Part shown: positions 38,000 to 47,504 of the stretch, piece by piece
Layout of the letters: the number at the start of each line of letters is the position of its first letter
Position numbering within the stretch: the first letter of the stretch is position 1
Assembly (NCBI GenBank): GCA_028822445.1
Contig: JAPKDQ010000005.1
Coordinates: 122,135 to 186,134 of the forward strand
DNA: 64,000 nt
Direction of reading: 5' to 3'
Source: Rhodospirillaceae bacterium
Lineage (GTDB): Bacteria > Pseudomonadota > Alphaproteobacteria > Rhodospirillales > Rhodospirillaceae
The notes under the pieces: model-generated
What the model was told of the DNA's origin: nothing
What the model saw: the letters and a program-made list of their open reading frames with translations, nothing else
Database searches by the model: none
Made by a program: the position numbers and the translations under genes

Positions 38000-38410
38000 T
38001 TATCCTTGTCGTTGAATAGCAATCCATGCAGCAACCTTCTTGTCAACTTTGATTGGAGCGACCTTCCAATGCATTATGAAAGGCGTGCCATCTTTTTTGT
38101 AGTTAACCGCTTTTCCCTCAAAACTCTTTTCAGTTTTCAGGGCAGTGGCCAATTTGCGTATTACATTTTTGTCGGTGCCTGGGCCTTGCAAAATTTTTGG
38201 TGTTTTTCCAATAACCTCCGACTGTTCGTAACCTGTGAGTTTCTTGAATGCTTTATTTGCGTAGGTAATGCTTCCTTTAACGGTCGTATCAGTGATCAAA
38301 ATCGAGTCAAAACTGTTGTCAAGTAGCACCTTGAGCAAGGCTAACTTAGACTCTGATTCTCCAAATGCTTTATCCATTTCTGATGACATTTTTACCTCGT
38401 TTACAGACAC
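38000..38410 (-). CDS. Stand-alone PAS domain protein
   Basis: LLDNSFDSILITDTTVKGSITYANKAFKKLTGYEQSEVIGKTPKILQGPGTDKNVIRKLATALKTEKSFEGKAVNYKKDGTPF; no output domain. Confidence 0.82.
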   Translation of the reverse strand: MSVNEVKMSSEMDKAFGESESKLALLKVLLDNSFDSILITDTTVKGSITYANKAFKKLTGYEQSEVIGKTPKILQGPGTDKNVIRKLATALKTEKSFEGKAVNYKKDGTPFIMHWKVAPIKVDKKVAAWIAIQRQG

Positions 38411-38561
38411 AATTATTTTCTATACGAAGCTTCCCTGTCTTTAGATCGTTATCAACTTGATAATTATAGGGGCTATCAACAAAAACCAGAGCAGCTATGA
38501 CCGCTTGGCCTTAAAGCCGTTCGGTATGTTGTTGAAGGTGATTGCTCTGTGTCAGGCGGCT

Positions 38562-39320
38562 TTATTTTCTGCTTAAGAAATCCTTACGCATAGTGATCCA
38601 GACGACAGCGACTGACAACAAGACGGACCCTGTTATGGCCGCCAATTTTACCGGGTCGCTTATCCCCTCCTGCCTGACGTATATGCCGTAGGACGCCCAT
38701 ATGAAAACACAGCAGTAGGCGATATCGCGGGTGGTCACACCCATCCAAATGTAAATGGCAATGGCAGACACAACCGTGACTAGGGCCCATTGATCCATGG
38801 AAAGAGAAAACGGATAGAACTGCTGCGCATAAAAGACCGCGCCTAAGTTGGCGAGGGTCGCTGTGGTGATCCAGCCAAAGTACAAACTGAAAGGGCCGTC
38901 AACAGCGAGTAACTGTCGCGGCGACGGCGTACCTTGTTTTCTGAGTTTTGAGGTAATCAGTATCAGAGTCACGAGGATGCCCAACATGAAAACCAGGCTC
39001 AACTCGACCAGACGGTAGTGCCAGGCGAATATCCAAGCCGCGTTACATGTGGCATTTACCAGAAACAAGTTCTCCACTGTTTGGGCGCGAGATTTAACGG
39101 CTTCCATTCCATACAAAAACGAAAACGCATAAATGGCTAGTCCGATATAAATTAGGCTCCAAATAGAAAACACGTATCCCGATGGCGTGAAGCCCGTAGG
39201 ATACAGGTCAGACAATTCGCCGGTCTGATAGCCGTTAATGGGGACTACATTCGCGGCGGCGTTCACGCCGATGACGATGAAAAACGCGATGAGTGGAAGG
39301 AACGGTCGGAGGGCCTGCAT
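38562..39320 (-). CDS. TspO/MBR-related multi-pass membrane protein
   Basis: FTPSGYVFSIWSLIYIGLAIYAF; NATCNAAWIFAWHYRLVELSLVFML; FSLYFGWITTATLANLG. Confidence 0.65.
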   Translation of the reverse strand: MQALRPFLPLIAFFIVIGVNAAANVVPINGYQTGELSDLYPTGFTPSGYVFSIWSLIYIGLAIYAFSFLYGMEAVKSRAQTVENLFLVNATCNAAWIFAWHYRLVELSLVFMLGILVTLILITSKLRKQGTPSPRQLLAVDGPFSLYFGWITTATLANLGAVFYAQQFYPFSLSMDQWALVTVVSAIAIYIWMGVTTRDIAYCCVFIWASYGIYVRQEGISDPVKLAAITGSVLLSVAVVWITMRKDFLSRK

Positions 39321-39525
39321 AGTGTTTTCCCTGGATTGTTAACTATGGCATGGCCTAGTTTTCTCAAAGGATATGCCGGTATTGACCTAAGGGCATATGC
39401 TACCACCGACTGGTCGGCAATTAAATCCAGGATTTAATTAGGGCTGAAAAGAGCGAAGAATAGAGACTGCCCCAAAAGGTGGTTCGGACGAGTGAGCTTC
39501 TTGTAGTGAATGTCGTCCCGTTTCA

Positions 39526-40503
39526 TCAACGCTGAATAAATTCAAACATTTCTTCGTTCGGACCCCTCACCATCATCATGCGGTACAGATCACCATCGCC
39601 TTTAATATCTGCTGGGGGTTGAACAATATCGTACCCCATACCGGAAAGGCGTTCATGCAACGCTTCGATATCGTCAGTGTCATGGGTGAGCAGAGAAAAC
39701 CCAAGCATTCCCGGCTTCATACGATCAATGAGGCGCTTGCCTGTACGGTCGAAGAAATGCACACAGAGAATTTTACCGCTGGCTTCCCCCTCATCCGCCC
39801 AAAGTAAGAAGTGAACACGTGTCCCATGCGGCACGCCAGTGAGGTCGTCAACCTTGTCGCGATACTCATCACCTGTTTCATCGTCAGCCACAGCAATCAG
39901 GCCGAGCCCCTCTTTATAAAAGCGTCGGGTCTCATCCAAATCACCGGCAACGACGGAGATAGTTGGAATTTCTGAGAAGGGCCCATCGGGTGATCCAGCT
40001 CGCATTGATGTCTTTGCGTGAACATGCCCGACCATGATGAGAACGGGCAAACCATCTGGACCAGAAAACAAGCATTCTTCACTAACGGTTTTGCCAATCT
40101 GGTGCTTGACCGGTGGAGAACGAAACTTATACCCGGCGTGTTCGATCTTCTCGACGTAGGGCGCTATTGGGTCTTTGACATAAAAATCAATCGCTTTGAC
40201 CCCAACATCGGTGCCGGAGTCGGCATTTTCCTCGCCAAAGTCGAGTCGGACTTTTTTAGACGCCACGGGCTCATATTGTACCAACCGCAGCCACCCTAAA
40301 GGGTAGCCCTTGCAAGACAGCTCAGCAAAGCGAGCCGTCACCCCTTCTCCGAGGCCCCAAGCAGTTAGTAAAGAGCCTGACAAATGGCCCTCGCGCTCAA
40401 CCTTGAGCTCCATAATGTTCCGAAAAAGAGTTAATGCCCGATCGAGGTCCACAACCCCAACCGTCGCCATACGCATTGCTCCTACGTAGCCATTTTTAGC
40501 CAT
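39526..40503 (-). CDS. Two-domain VOC (glyoxalase-like) family protein
   Basis: MRMATVGVVDLDRALTLFRNIMELKVEREG and ISVVAGDLDETRRFYKEGLGL: two VOC modules. Confidence 0.75.
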   Translation of the reverse strand: MAKNGYVGAMRMATVGVVDLDRALTLFRNIMELKVEREGHLSGSLLTAWGLGEGVTARFAELSCKGYPLGWLRLVQYEPVASKKVRLDFGEENADSGTDVGVKAIDFYVKDPIAPYVEKIEHAGYKFRSPPVKHQIGKTVSEECLFSGPDGLPVLIMVGHVHAKTSMRAGSPDGPFSEIPTISVVAGDLDETRRFYKEGLGLIAVADDETGDEYRDKVDDLTGVPHGTRVHFLLWADEGEASGKILCVHFFDRTGKRLIDRMKPGMLGFSLLTHDTDDIEALHERLSGMGYDIVQPPADIKGDGDLYRMMMVRGPNEEMFEFIQR

Positions 40504-40543
40504 TGATGCGTTCCCTTTGTGACCATGCCCTGAGTGAGCGTAT

Positions 40544-40579
40544 TATGATGACTAATATGATGACCATTATGATGACCAT
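40544..40579. repeat. Three tandem 12-bp repeats in a divergent intergenic region
   Basis: TATGATGACTAA / TATGATGACCAT / TATGATGACCAT, about 40 bp upstream of the VOC gene start. Confidence 0.8.
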
Positions 40580-40730
40580 GGTGTCAGACTCAACTGGTGT
40601 CGGATGAATACATAGATTTAAAGCACGAAGGGACGAGCGACAGGATTTAGTGAGGTAGTATAATCGGTGCTACTTGCAGAAAAAATTTCTGCTCTAACGC
40701 ACGGCGTATCCTCATTGATTATAATATTTA

Positions 40731-41411
40731 TTGGCAAAATTTTTACACGATTGGTTAGTGTCTATGTTCAACAAGTTGCACCTTACAGCGGTCTTTTTGA
40801 CTCTATCTTCTTTTAGCAGCACGACCGTTGCGGAGCCCACTGACGCCGTTCTATCTGACATCGCCCGCATGCTCCCAGGGACTTATACCAACGCGGCGCA
40901 ACTGGCCTCTGTAGACGAGAGCACAGAAGCCTTCGCGCTCACCACGATCATCAAGCCGATGTCAAACCCGGCCCTTGGCGAAACCTTGTATTACTTGGAA
41001 GAATACAAAAACAACGACCCATCGGCGGTCGCACGAATTCGAATCTATTCATTTGTTCTCGAAGACGGTGTTGTAAGGCTGCACTTACTCAACCCCACGG
41101 ATGTAGAAGCATTACATGGCGCCCACGCCGATTTATCGCGAGCCGAAAGATTGACGCCTGAAGACATTCAGTTGGATCGTGATAGCTGCATGCTCGATAT
41201 AACTCGCCTCAACGATACTCTTGTAGCCCGGATGGATTCCCACACTTGCGATGTGCTTGATACCTGGGTGGATTACGAATTGATCATCGATCAGGCGGGA
41301 ACATGGACCTGCTACGCACGGCGCCTTCAATCAGACGACAGTCTCGCCTGGCTACAAATGCCCACCTTTCCCTGTATTCGCCAACAACGGACGGTGACTA
41401 TTCTGCCCTAG
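40731..41411 (+). CDS. CpcT/CpeT-like (DUF1001-type) protein, exported
   Basis: MLPGTYTNAAQL...ETLYYLEEYKNNDPSAVARIRIYSF...DSCMLDITRLNDTLVARMDSHTC follows the CpeT-type layout. Confidence 0.5.
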   Translation: MAKFLHDWLVSMFNKLHLTAVFLTLSSFSSTTVAEPTDAVLSDIARMLPGTYTNAAQLASVDESTEAFALTTIIKPMSNPALGETLYYLEEYKNNDPSAVARIRIYSFVLEDGVVRLHLLNPTDVEALHGAHADLSRAERLTPEDIQLDRDSCMLDITRLNDTLVARMDSHTCDVLDTWVDYELIIDQAGTWTCYARRLQSDDSLAWLQMPTFPCIRQQRTVTILP

Positions 41412-41426
41412 GATGGAGTAAGCCTG

Positions 41427-42287
41427 ATGCGCCTCGTTTTTATTATTGCTGCAATTTACCTTGCCGCCATTGCCCCGGTCCGGTCGCAATCTCTAGACAT
41501 CTTTAAAAAGACAACAACCGAAGTTGCCCCAGGTGTGTATTCCTACGGTTCATTCTCCGCACGCAGCCTTTTTGTTGTAACTACCGACGGCGTGATTACG
41601 ACCGACCCTGTCAGCGCCAAGAACGCTGCCGACATGCGAGAAGCTATTGCAGAGGTCACGGATCAACCGGTGAAGTATGTGGTCTATAGCCATCAGCATT
41701 GGGATCACGTGCTCGGCGGACAGGTTTTTAAAGATGAGGGTGCGACGTTCATTAGCCATGAGAAGTGCATTCCCCACTTCATACTCCATCCAAACGATGA
41801 CTTAGTCATGCCGGACCAAACCATCGCTGGTGATCATGATCTCACGGTAGGCGACAAGACCCTCAAGCTTATGTACTTCGGTCACAACCATGGTGATTGC
41901 ATGTTGGTGATGCAGGTGGACGGGACCCGCGTTCTATATATCAATGACCTCGTCACCCCCTATTCAGTTGGCCTAGGGTTTATGCCTGATTACGACCCTG
42001 GCGAATGGGTGCGCACTTTGCATGAGTTGGAAGCCATGGACGGCTGGATGCAATTCATCGGCGGCCATGGCATTCCCATTGCCCCGAAGGACGCTATGGT
42101 TCAACGGCGGCGTTATATGGAAGCTCTGATGGCAGCAGTATTGGATGGCATAGAGAGCGGTAAGCGTCTGGAAGAGCTGTACGGCACTATTGAGCTAGCC
42201 GAAGAGTTTAAAGAAATGCGCGGCTATGACACTCATATTCGGCGGAGCGCAGAGCGCATTTATCACTACTACACGATGGGCTGGTAG
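41427..42287 (+). CDS. MBL-fold metallohydrolase, exported
   Basis: Signal peptide; YSHQHWDHVLGGQVF (HxHxDH); GHNHGDCMLVM; GGHGIPI. Confidence 0.83.
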   Translation: MRLVFIIAAIYLAAIAPVRSQSLDIFKKTTTEVAPGVYSYGSFSARSLFVVTTDGVITTDPVSAKNAADMREAIAEVTDQPVKYVVYSHQHWDHVLGGQVFKDEGATFISHEKCIPHFILHPNDDLVMPDQTIAGDHDLTVGDKTLKLMYFGHNHGDCMLVMQVDGTRVLYINDLVTPYSVGLGFMPDYDPGEWVRTLHELEAMDGWMQFIGGHGIPIAPKDAMVQRRRYMEALMAAVLDGIESGKRLEELYGTIELAEEFKEMRGYDTHIRRSAERIYHYYTMGW

Positions 42288-42299
42288 TACCCCTTAGGC

Positions 42300-42788
42300 T
42301 TACAGCTTGGTCGGGTTAGGCGCATCACCATAGACATCCTTCGGATCGAAGGTCTTATCGTCTTCTTTAAACTCTAGCAGTCTAGACGCATCCGCTACCG
42401 GAACACCCGTCGGGATGGCGCGATAAAAGCACGAGCGATATCCAACGTGGCAGCTGGCACCAGAGCCAGCAACACTGACGCGAAGCCATACGGCATCCTG
42501 ATCATCATCAATCCGCATTTCTACGATTTCTTGGGTCAGACCAGATGTAGCACCCTTGTGCCAAAGAGCCTGACGGCTGCGGCTCCAATAATAGGCCTCG
42601 CCGGTTTCAATCGTCTTGGTCAGGGCTTCTTCGTTCATATAGCCATGCATCAAGAGCTCACCCGATTCGGCATCTGTGGTAACAACGGCAATCAGACCGT
42701 TGGAATCAAATTTCGGGGCCAATTCCGAGCCTTCTTCGACCTGTTCTATGGTCTCGCGGCTGGCAAAGGGTGATGTATTCTGGGTCAT
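42300..42788 (-). CDS. hisI: Phosphoribosyl-AMP cyclohydrolase
   Basis: [64 protein letters not shown]. Confidence 0.92.
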   Translation of the reverse strand: MTQNTSPFASRETIEQVEEGSELAPKFDSNGLIAVVTTDAESGELLMHGYMNEEALTKTIETGEAYYWSRSRQALWHKGATSGLTQEIVEMRIDDDQDAVWLRVSVAGSGASCHVGYRSCFYRAIPTGVPVADASRLLEFKEDDKTFDPKDVYGDAPNPTKL

Positions 42789-42914
42789 ACGACCTCCTTC
42801 ATGGCTGTATAGGCTTCATTTAGGCTGATACGCATTTATTCTCAAGGGGTCGTTTCAATTGCTTTATTCAGCCAAGACTGGAGCCTAAGCCTATTTTCGG
42901 CTAAACCCCGAGCC

Positions 42915-44294
42915 ATGATTACCCTAAAACTGCACAACACCATGACGAAGGCCAAGGCAGCCTTCGAACCTACCGATCCAAAACGGGTAACCATGTATGT
43001 CTGTGGACCAACGGTCTACAGCAGACCACATATCGGCAATGCACGCCCCGCACTCGTTTTTGACGTTCTGTTTCGCTTGCTGCGTCACCTCTACGGTGAA
43101 GAGCACGTAGTCTATGCCCGCAATATCACAGACATCGACGATAAGATAAACGCGGCATCGCAAGAGAGCGGACGCTCGATCAGCGATATCACTAAAGAAA
43201 TGGCTGATATCTATCGTAGCGATATGGCGGAACTCGGTGTTTTGCCACCAACCCATGAGCCGCACGCGACGGCTCATATTTCTGAGATCATTGCCATGAT
43301 CAAAACACTAATCAACAGTGGCAATGCCTATGAGGCTGACGGGCACGTTCTATTTAATGTGCCTGGGTTTGATGACTACGGGAATCTCTCACACCGCAAC
43401 CGCCACGACTTAATTGCCGGCGCGCGCGTTGATGTCGCTCCCTATAAAAAAGACCCCGCAGATTTTGTGTTGTGGAAGCCGTCGACCGAGGACCTTCCCG
43501 GTTGGGAAAGTCCATGGGGACGCGGCCGACCTGGCTGGCATATTGAATGCTCAGCGATGATTGAAAAACATCTCGGGAAAACCATCGACATTCATGGCGG
43601 CGGACACGATTTAATCTTCCCGCACCACGAAAATGAAATTGCGCAAAGCCGTTGCAGTCATGGCGGCGTAGATTTAGCTCGAGTATGGATGCACAATGGA
43701 TTCCTGACGATGGATAAAGACAAAATGTCTAAATCCATCGGTAATATTGTGACCGTGCATGAGCTCACAAAAACACATTCCGGTGAAACGATCCGTTTCG
43801 CGATGTTATCAGCCCATTACCGTCAGCCATTGGACTGGTCAGAAGAACTATTAGCGCAGGCAAAGAAGACGTTGGATAGAATGTACGGCACACTAGAAAA
43901 TCTTTCTGAAATAGCCCTACCTGCAGGTGCCGAACCATCAGAAGCGTTTATTGCTGCTTTATCGGATGACGTGAACACGCCCAAAGCCCTGGCCGAATTA
44001 TCGGCACTTTGCAAAGCTGCCAACACGGCAACTTCAGACGTAGAACGCGCCAAACTCAAAGGCCATCTCGCAACCTCAGGCGCCTTGCTTGGGTTGCTGC
44101 AGAATGACCCATCAGCTTGGCTCAAAGGAGATGGCAACGATGACCAAGAGATCGATGCCCTGGTAGAAGCTCGCAAGATTGCACGAGCCAATAAGGACTT
44201 CACAGAATCGGACCGCATACGCGATGACCTCACGGCACGAGGCATTACGCTAGAAGATGGCGCTGACGGCACAAAGTGGCGTAGAGGTCTCTGA
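42915..44294 (+). CDS. cysS: Cysteinyl-tRNA synthetase
   Basis: [65 protein letters not shown]. Confidence 0.96.
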   Translation: MITLKLHNTMTKAKAAFEPTDPKRVTMYVCGPTVYSRPHIGNARPALVFDVLFRLLRHLYGEEHVVYARNITDIDDKINAASQESGRSISDITKEMADIYRSDMAELGVLPPTHEPHATAHISEIIAMIKTLINSGNAYEADGHVLFNVPGFDDYGNLSHRNRHDLIAGARVDVAPYKKDPADFVLWKPSTEDLPGWESPWGRGRPGWHIECSAMIEKHLGKTIDIHGGGHDLIFPHHENEIAQSRCSHGGVDLARVWMHNGFLTMDKDKMSKSIGNIVTVHELTKTHSGETIRFAMLSAHYRQPLDWSEELLAQAKKTLDRMYGTLENLSEIALPAGAEPSEAFIAALSDDVNTPKALAELSALCKAANTATSDVERAKLKGHLATSGALLGLLQNDPSAWLKGDGNDDQEIDALVEARKIARANKDFTESDRIRDDLTARGITLEDGADGTKWRRGL

Positions 44295-44296
44295 GG

Positions 44297-45457
44297 ATGG
44301 TCACCGTCGCAGACACACGCGTTGAATTAAATAGGCTGATTGCCTTCCCAACGGTTTCCCGCGATTCGAACATGAAGCTGATCGCTTACGTCCAAGAACG
44401 GCTTAATGAATATGGGATTGGGTCTCGTCTCGTCCATAATGAAGAAGGCACGAAAGCAAACTTGCTCGCAACCATCGGGCCTATGCTAGAGGGTGGGGTG
44501 GTTTTGTCAGGACACACGGACGTTGTGCCCATTGATGGCCAAGACTGGCATACCGACCCGTTCTCACTCGTTGAAAACGATGGCAAGTTGTTCGGACGCG
44601 GTACTTGCGACATGAAGTGCTTTATCGCCACATGCTTGGCTGCGCTGCCAGATATGGTGGCGGCGGACCTGTCAGTCCCGCTTCACTTTGCCTTTTCTTA
44701 TGATGAAGAAATTGGCTGCGCAGGGGTCCCATCGCTGATCAAATTAATCCGCAAAGAACTCCCGCTGCCAAAGGCTGTGATTGTCGGTGAGCCAACGGAC
44801 ATGAAAGTTGTTACCGCCCATAAAGGGGTGGACGCTGTTAACGTCGTTATTATTGGCCAAGAAGCGCATTCATCGCAAACCCAACTAGGGTACAGCGCCA
44901 TTATGGCGGCAGGGAAGCTCATACAGTTTGTCGGCGAGATGATGGCCGAGAACGCGTCTGGATCTAACAAGGACACGAACTTCGAACCAGACCACACAAC
45001 GATGACCGTAAATATGATTCACGGCGGAACTGCATTGAATATTCTGGCTGGTCACTGCGAAATGACCTGGGATATTCGATCCCTGCCCGGTGACGGCGCT
45101 CAACAATACATCAGTCGCTTCACCACATTTTGTAACGATACCGTTCTTCCCGAAATGCTCAAGACAGCGCCACGCAGCAAGATCGAAATCAACGTGCGCG
45201 CCGGCACGCCAGCCCTTCAGTTTGAAGTCGATTCAGAAGCGGAACGCCTGTGCAGGCAGCTCACTGGCGACAATACCGTCCGTGCCGCGAGCTACGCGGC
45301 GGAAGCTGGCCAGTTTCAAGAAGCTGGCTTATCAACCGTGATCTGTGGGCCTGGGTCCATTGCTCAGGCTCATAAAGCCAATGAATTTATTACCTTAGAG
45401 CAGGTTGAGCTTGGTACCCGCTTCATGAGCCACCTCATAGAAAAGCTGGCGCGCTAA
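44297..45457 (+). CDS. argE: Acetylornithine deacetylase (M20 family)
   Basis: LSGHTDVVPIDGQDWHTDPFSLVENDGKLFGRGTCDMKCFIA; SYDEEIGCAGVPSLI; GPGSIAQAHKANEFI. Confidence 0.9.
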   Translation: MVTVADTRVELNRLIAFPTVSRDSNMKLIAYVQERLNEYGIGSRLVHNEEGTKANLLATIGPMLEGGVVLSGHTDVVPIDGQDWHTDPFSLVENDGKLFGRGTCDMKCFIATCLAALPDMVAADLSVPLHFAFSYDEEIGCAGVPSLIKLIRKELPLPKAVIVGEPTDMKVVTAHKGVDAVNVVIIGQEAHSSQTQLGYSAIMAAGKLIQFVGEMMAENASGSNKDTNFEPDHTTMTVNMIHGGTALNILAGHCEMTWDIRSLPGDGAQQYISRFTTFCNDTVLPEMLKTAPRSKIEINVRAGTPALQFEVDSEAERLCRQLTGDNTVRAASYAAEAGQFQEAGLSTVICGPGSIAQAHKANEFITLEQVELGTRFMSHLIEKLAR

Positions 45458-45562
45458 GGCTAATTTTCGGTTTAGGCTTTCCCTACTTATTTGGGGTGTA
45501 GGCCAGGAGAGCGACAACACCCAGTTCACATGGTGCTTAAGCAGAAAGCGTTTAACGCTCCC

Positions 45563-45600
45563 ATAAAAAAACAGCGCGGACCATGTGAACAGTCCGCGCC
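45563..45600 (-). terminator. Rho-independent terminator for the methyltransferase operon
   Basis: Perfect stem GCGCGGAC/GTCCGCGC (45574-45581 / 45592-45599) followed on the minus strand by a T-tract (TAAAAAAA on plus). Confidence 0.8.
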
Positions 45601-45628
45601 GTTGCGCATTTTATAATTAGCGTAAAAA

Positions 45629-46828
45629 CTAAACGGGCTTAGTTCCTAGTACATTGTAACGACTGCGCCATCCTGGCGGACCTTCATCAACAACCTCAAA
45701 CCCGGTCTTGCGCATTTCGCCGTTGAAATCGACAGACCCATATTCAAGCCGCCAAACTTCCTCATTCCAGCGATGATCACGCCATGAGCTAAACCGACTG
45801 TATGCATTCTTACCACGACCACGCCCTGCACCTGTTTCAAAGTCGAGGGGGAAATACACACCGCCTGGACGTAGGACACGGAATGCTTCGTCGATGATTT
45901 CCTTTGATTTATGGGCTGGCACTTCATGGTGCATAATGTAGGACGTCACGATATCGAAATACCCGTCATCGAATTTAGTATCTTCAGCTAACGCTTGACG
46001 GAAATTCGCTCCGATCCCCAAATCGATACAGCGCATATGTGAGTACCGAACCATTGGACCACCGATGTCGATGCCCCAAACCTCTGCGTCCGGAAAACGC
46101 TCTTTAAGCGCTGCGGTTAGCTGGCCAGAGCCACAGCCCATATCAAGAATACGTAAGACCTTACCGTCCTTTGGTGTCGGCATTTGAGACGAAATATTAC
46201 GGTGGATCTCATCTTGGTAGTTCTCAGCACGGTAGAAGTTGTTTGTACCGTAGTGATAGATGTGACCCGCGAATGCATCGCCAACATAGCCGCCTGGCTG
46301 AATATGTATTTCGTACTTCGTGTAACTAGGAATTTCCATATCTGGATTCAGTTCCAGCTTGCCAGGCCCGATGGTGTCAGTGGCTTCCATCTCATCAAGG
46401 TAGGCGTCCGCATTCTCATGGAAATGCTTTTGCAACGCCGACCACATCAACTGCTGGCCACTGGTACGTAAACGGGCTGCCGTGCCGATATAGGTATCGT
46501 TCTCGACCAGGGGAAATATCTTTTCCAATGGCAGGTCTTTTCGTGGATCAAGGCCAGCATCTGTAATCGCTTTGTTAAAGCGCGAGCGTGACGTCTTACT
46601 TGACGCACTGCCAGACCAAATGCGCAAGCCCGTGAGAAAGTTATCATAGCTTTCCAGATCGAGCTTAGGTAACCGCTCTAGCCTTTGGTTCGTGCCCCGA
46701 GGCTCAACGTCGCCTTTAAACATCTCCATTGGGGCAGCAGATGCTGAGGCAGACTTCGATCCGAACAACGCGCCAACAAAGGAACCGACAGCAGCTGTTG
46801 CTCCAAATAGTGTTCTACGATCAATCAT
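45629..46828 (-). CDS. Class I SAM-dependent methyltransferase with Tat-like signal
   Basis: MIDRRTLFGATAAVGSFVGALFGSKSASASAAP; ILDMGCGSGQLTAALKERFPDAEVWGIDIG; YIMHHEVPAHKSKEIIDEAFRVLRPGGVYFPLDF. Confidence 0.83.
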   Translation of the reverse strand: MIDRRTLFGATAAVGSFVGALFGSKSASASAAPMEMFKGDVEPRGTNQRLERLPKLDLESYDNFLTGLRIWSGSASSKTSRSRFNKAITDAGLDPRKDLPLEKIFPLVENDTYIGTAARLRTSGQQLMWSALQKHFHENADAYLDEMEATDTIGPGKLELNPDMEIPSYTKYEIHIQPGGYVGDAFAGHIYHYGTNNFYRAENYQDEIHRNISSQMPTPKDGKVLRILDMGCGSGQLTAALKERFPDAEVWGIDIGGPMVRYSHMRCIDLGIGANFRQALAEDTKFDDGYFDIVTSYIMHHEVPAHKSKEIIDEAFRVLRPGGVYFPLDFETGAGRGRGKNAYSRFSSWRDHRWNEEVWRLEYGSVDFNGEMRKTGFEVVDEGPPGWRSRYNVLGTKPV

Positions 46829-46859
46829 GAGCTGACCTCCTTAATTTTAAAAATTCGGG

Positions 46860-47210
46860 TTACTTATTTTCCCGTGTGAAGGCAGCAGAAACAGGAAGGT
46901 CCCCTTCGCGCAGTAACGGCGAGTAGGTCAAGTCGATAAAGCGATCACGATCCTTCTGCCATTCGGCATCTTGTTCAGCGGTTGGCATATAAGTCTCGAT
47001 CATCTCGACCGTCACGCCTTTTTCGGCCAACAGTGCTTCAACAACTTTCATACGACGACGGTTGGACCAAACTTCCGCGCCGAGCGCGATCAAGCTTGTC
47101 ATCATATTGTCAAGAATCGGATTGCCGAGGAAAACGGCACGTTCAACGTCTGACGCGATGAAGTCAGATGCGTAGGTGGGACGATCTGTCTTGAGCTTGC
47201 TTGTGGCCAT
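46860..47210 (-). CDS. Hypothetical protein, co-oriented with the methyltransferase
   Basis: 116 aa complete ORF 31 bp upstream of the methyltransferase start. Confidence 0.6.
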   Translation of the reverse strand: MATSKLKTDRPTYASDFIASDVERAVFLGNPILDNMMTSLIALGAEVWSNRRRMKVVEALLAEKGVTVEMIETYMPTAEQDAEWQKDRDRFIDLTYSPLLREGDLPVSAAFTRENK

Positions 47211-47504
47211 GACGGTGACTCCTTCACAGGTTTACAATAAAATTCTGGACCACCCACCATCATTGGGCAAGTCCTTTTGTATTGTCCTTATCTTACGCCC
47301 CAGAGCAGCCAAAACTAAAGGGCCTTGCGGGCTCAGAGGCGATGTTTTCTCTAGAATGGTCGTCGTTTAACCGCGATCCCGCAGAGCAGGTTCATGTAAT
47401 AAGCTTGCCGACGCGCTGTTATTGAGTATTTTCAATAGCCTAGGGCACCAAAAGAACAAGCCCAGCCTCTCATCAGAAGAAGCCTTAAAAGAGGATGCCG
47501 CCGG

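Noticed and set aside
38197-38220. Reading the PAS protein as a LOV photoreceptor
   Set aside because: The photoactive Cys is absent (GKTPKILQ).
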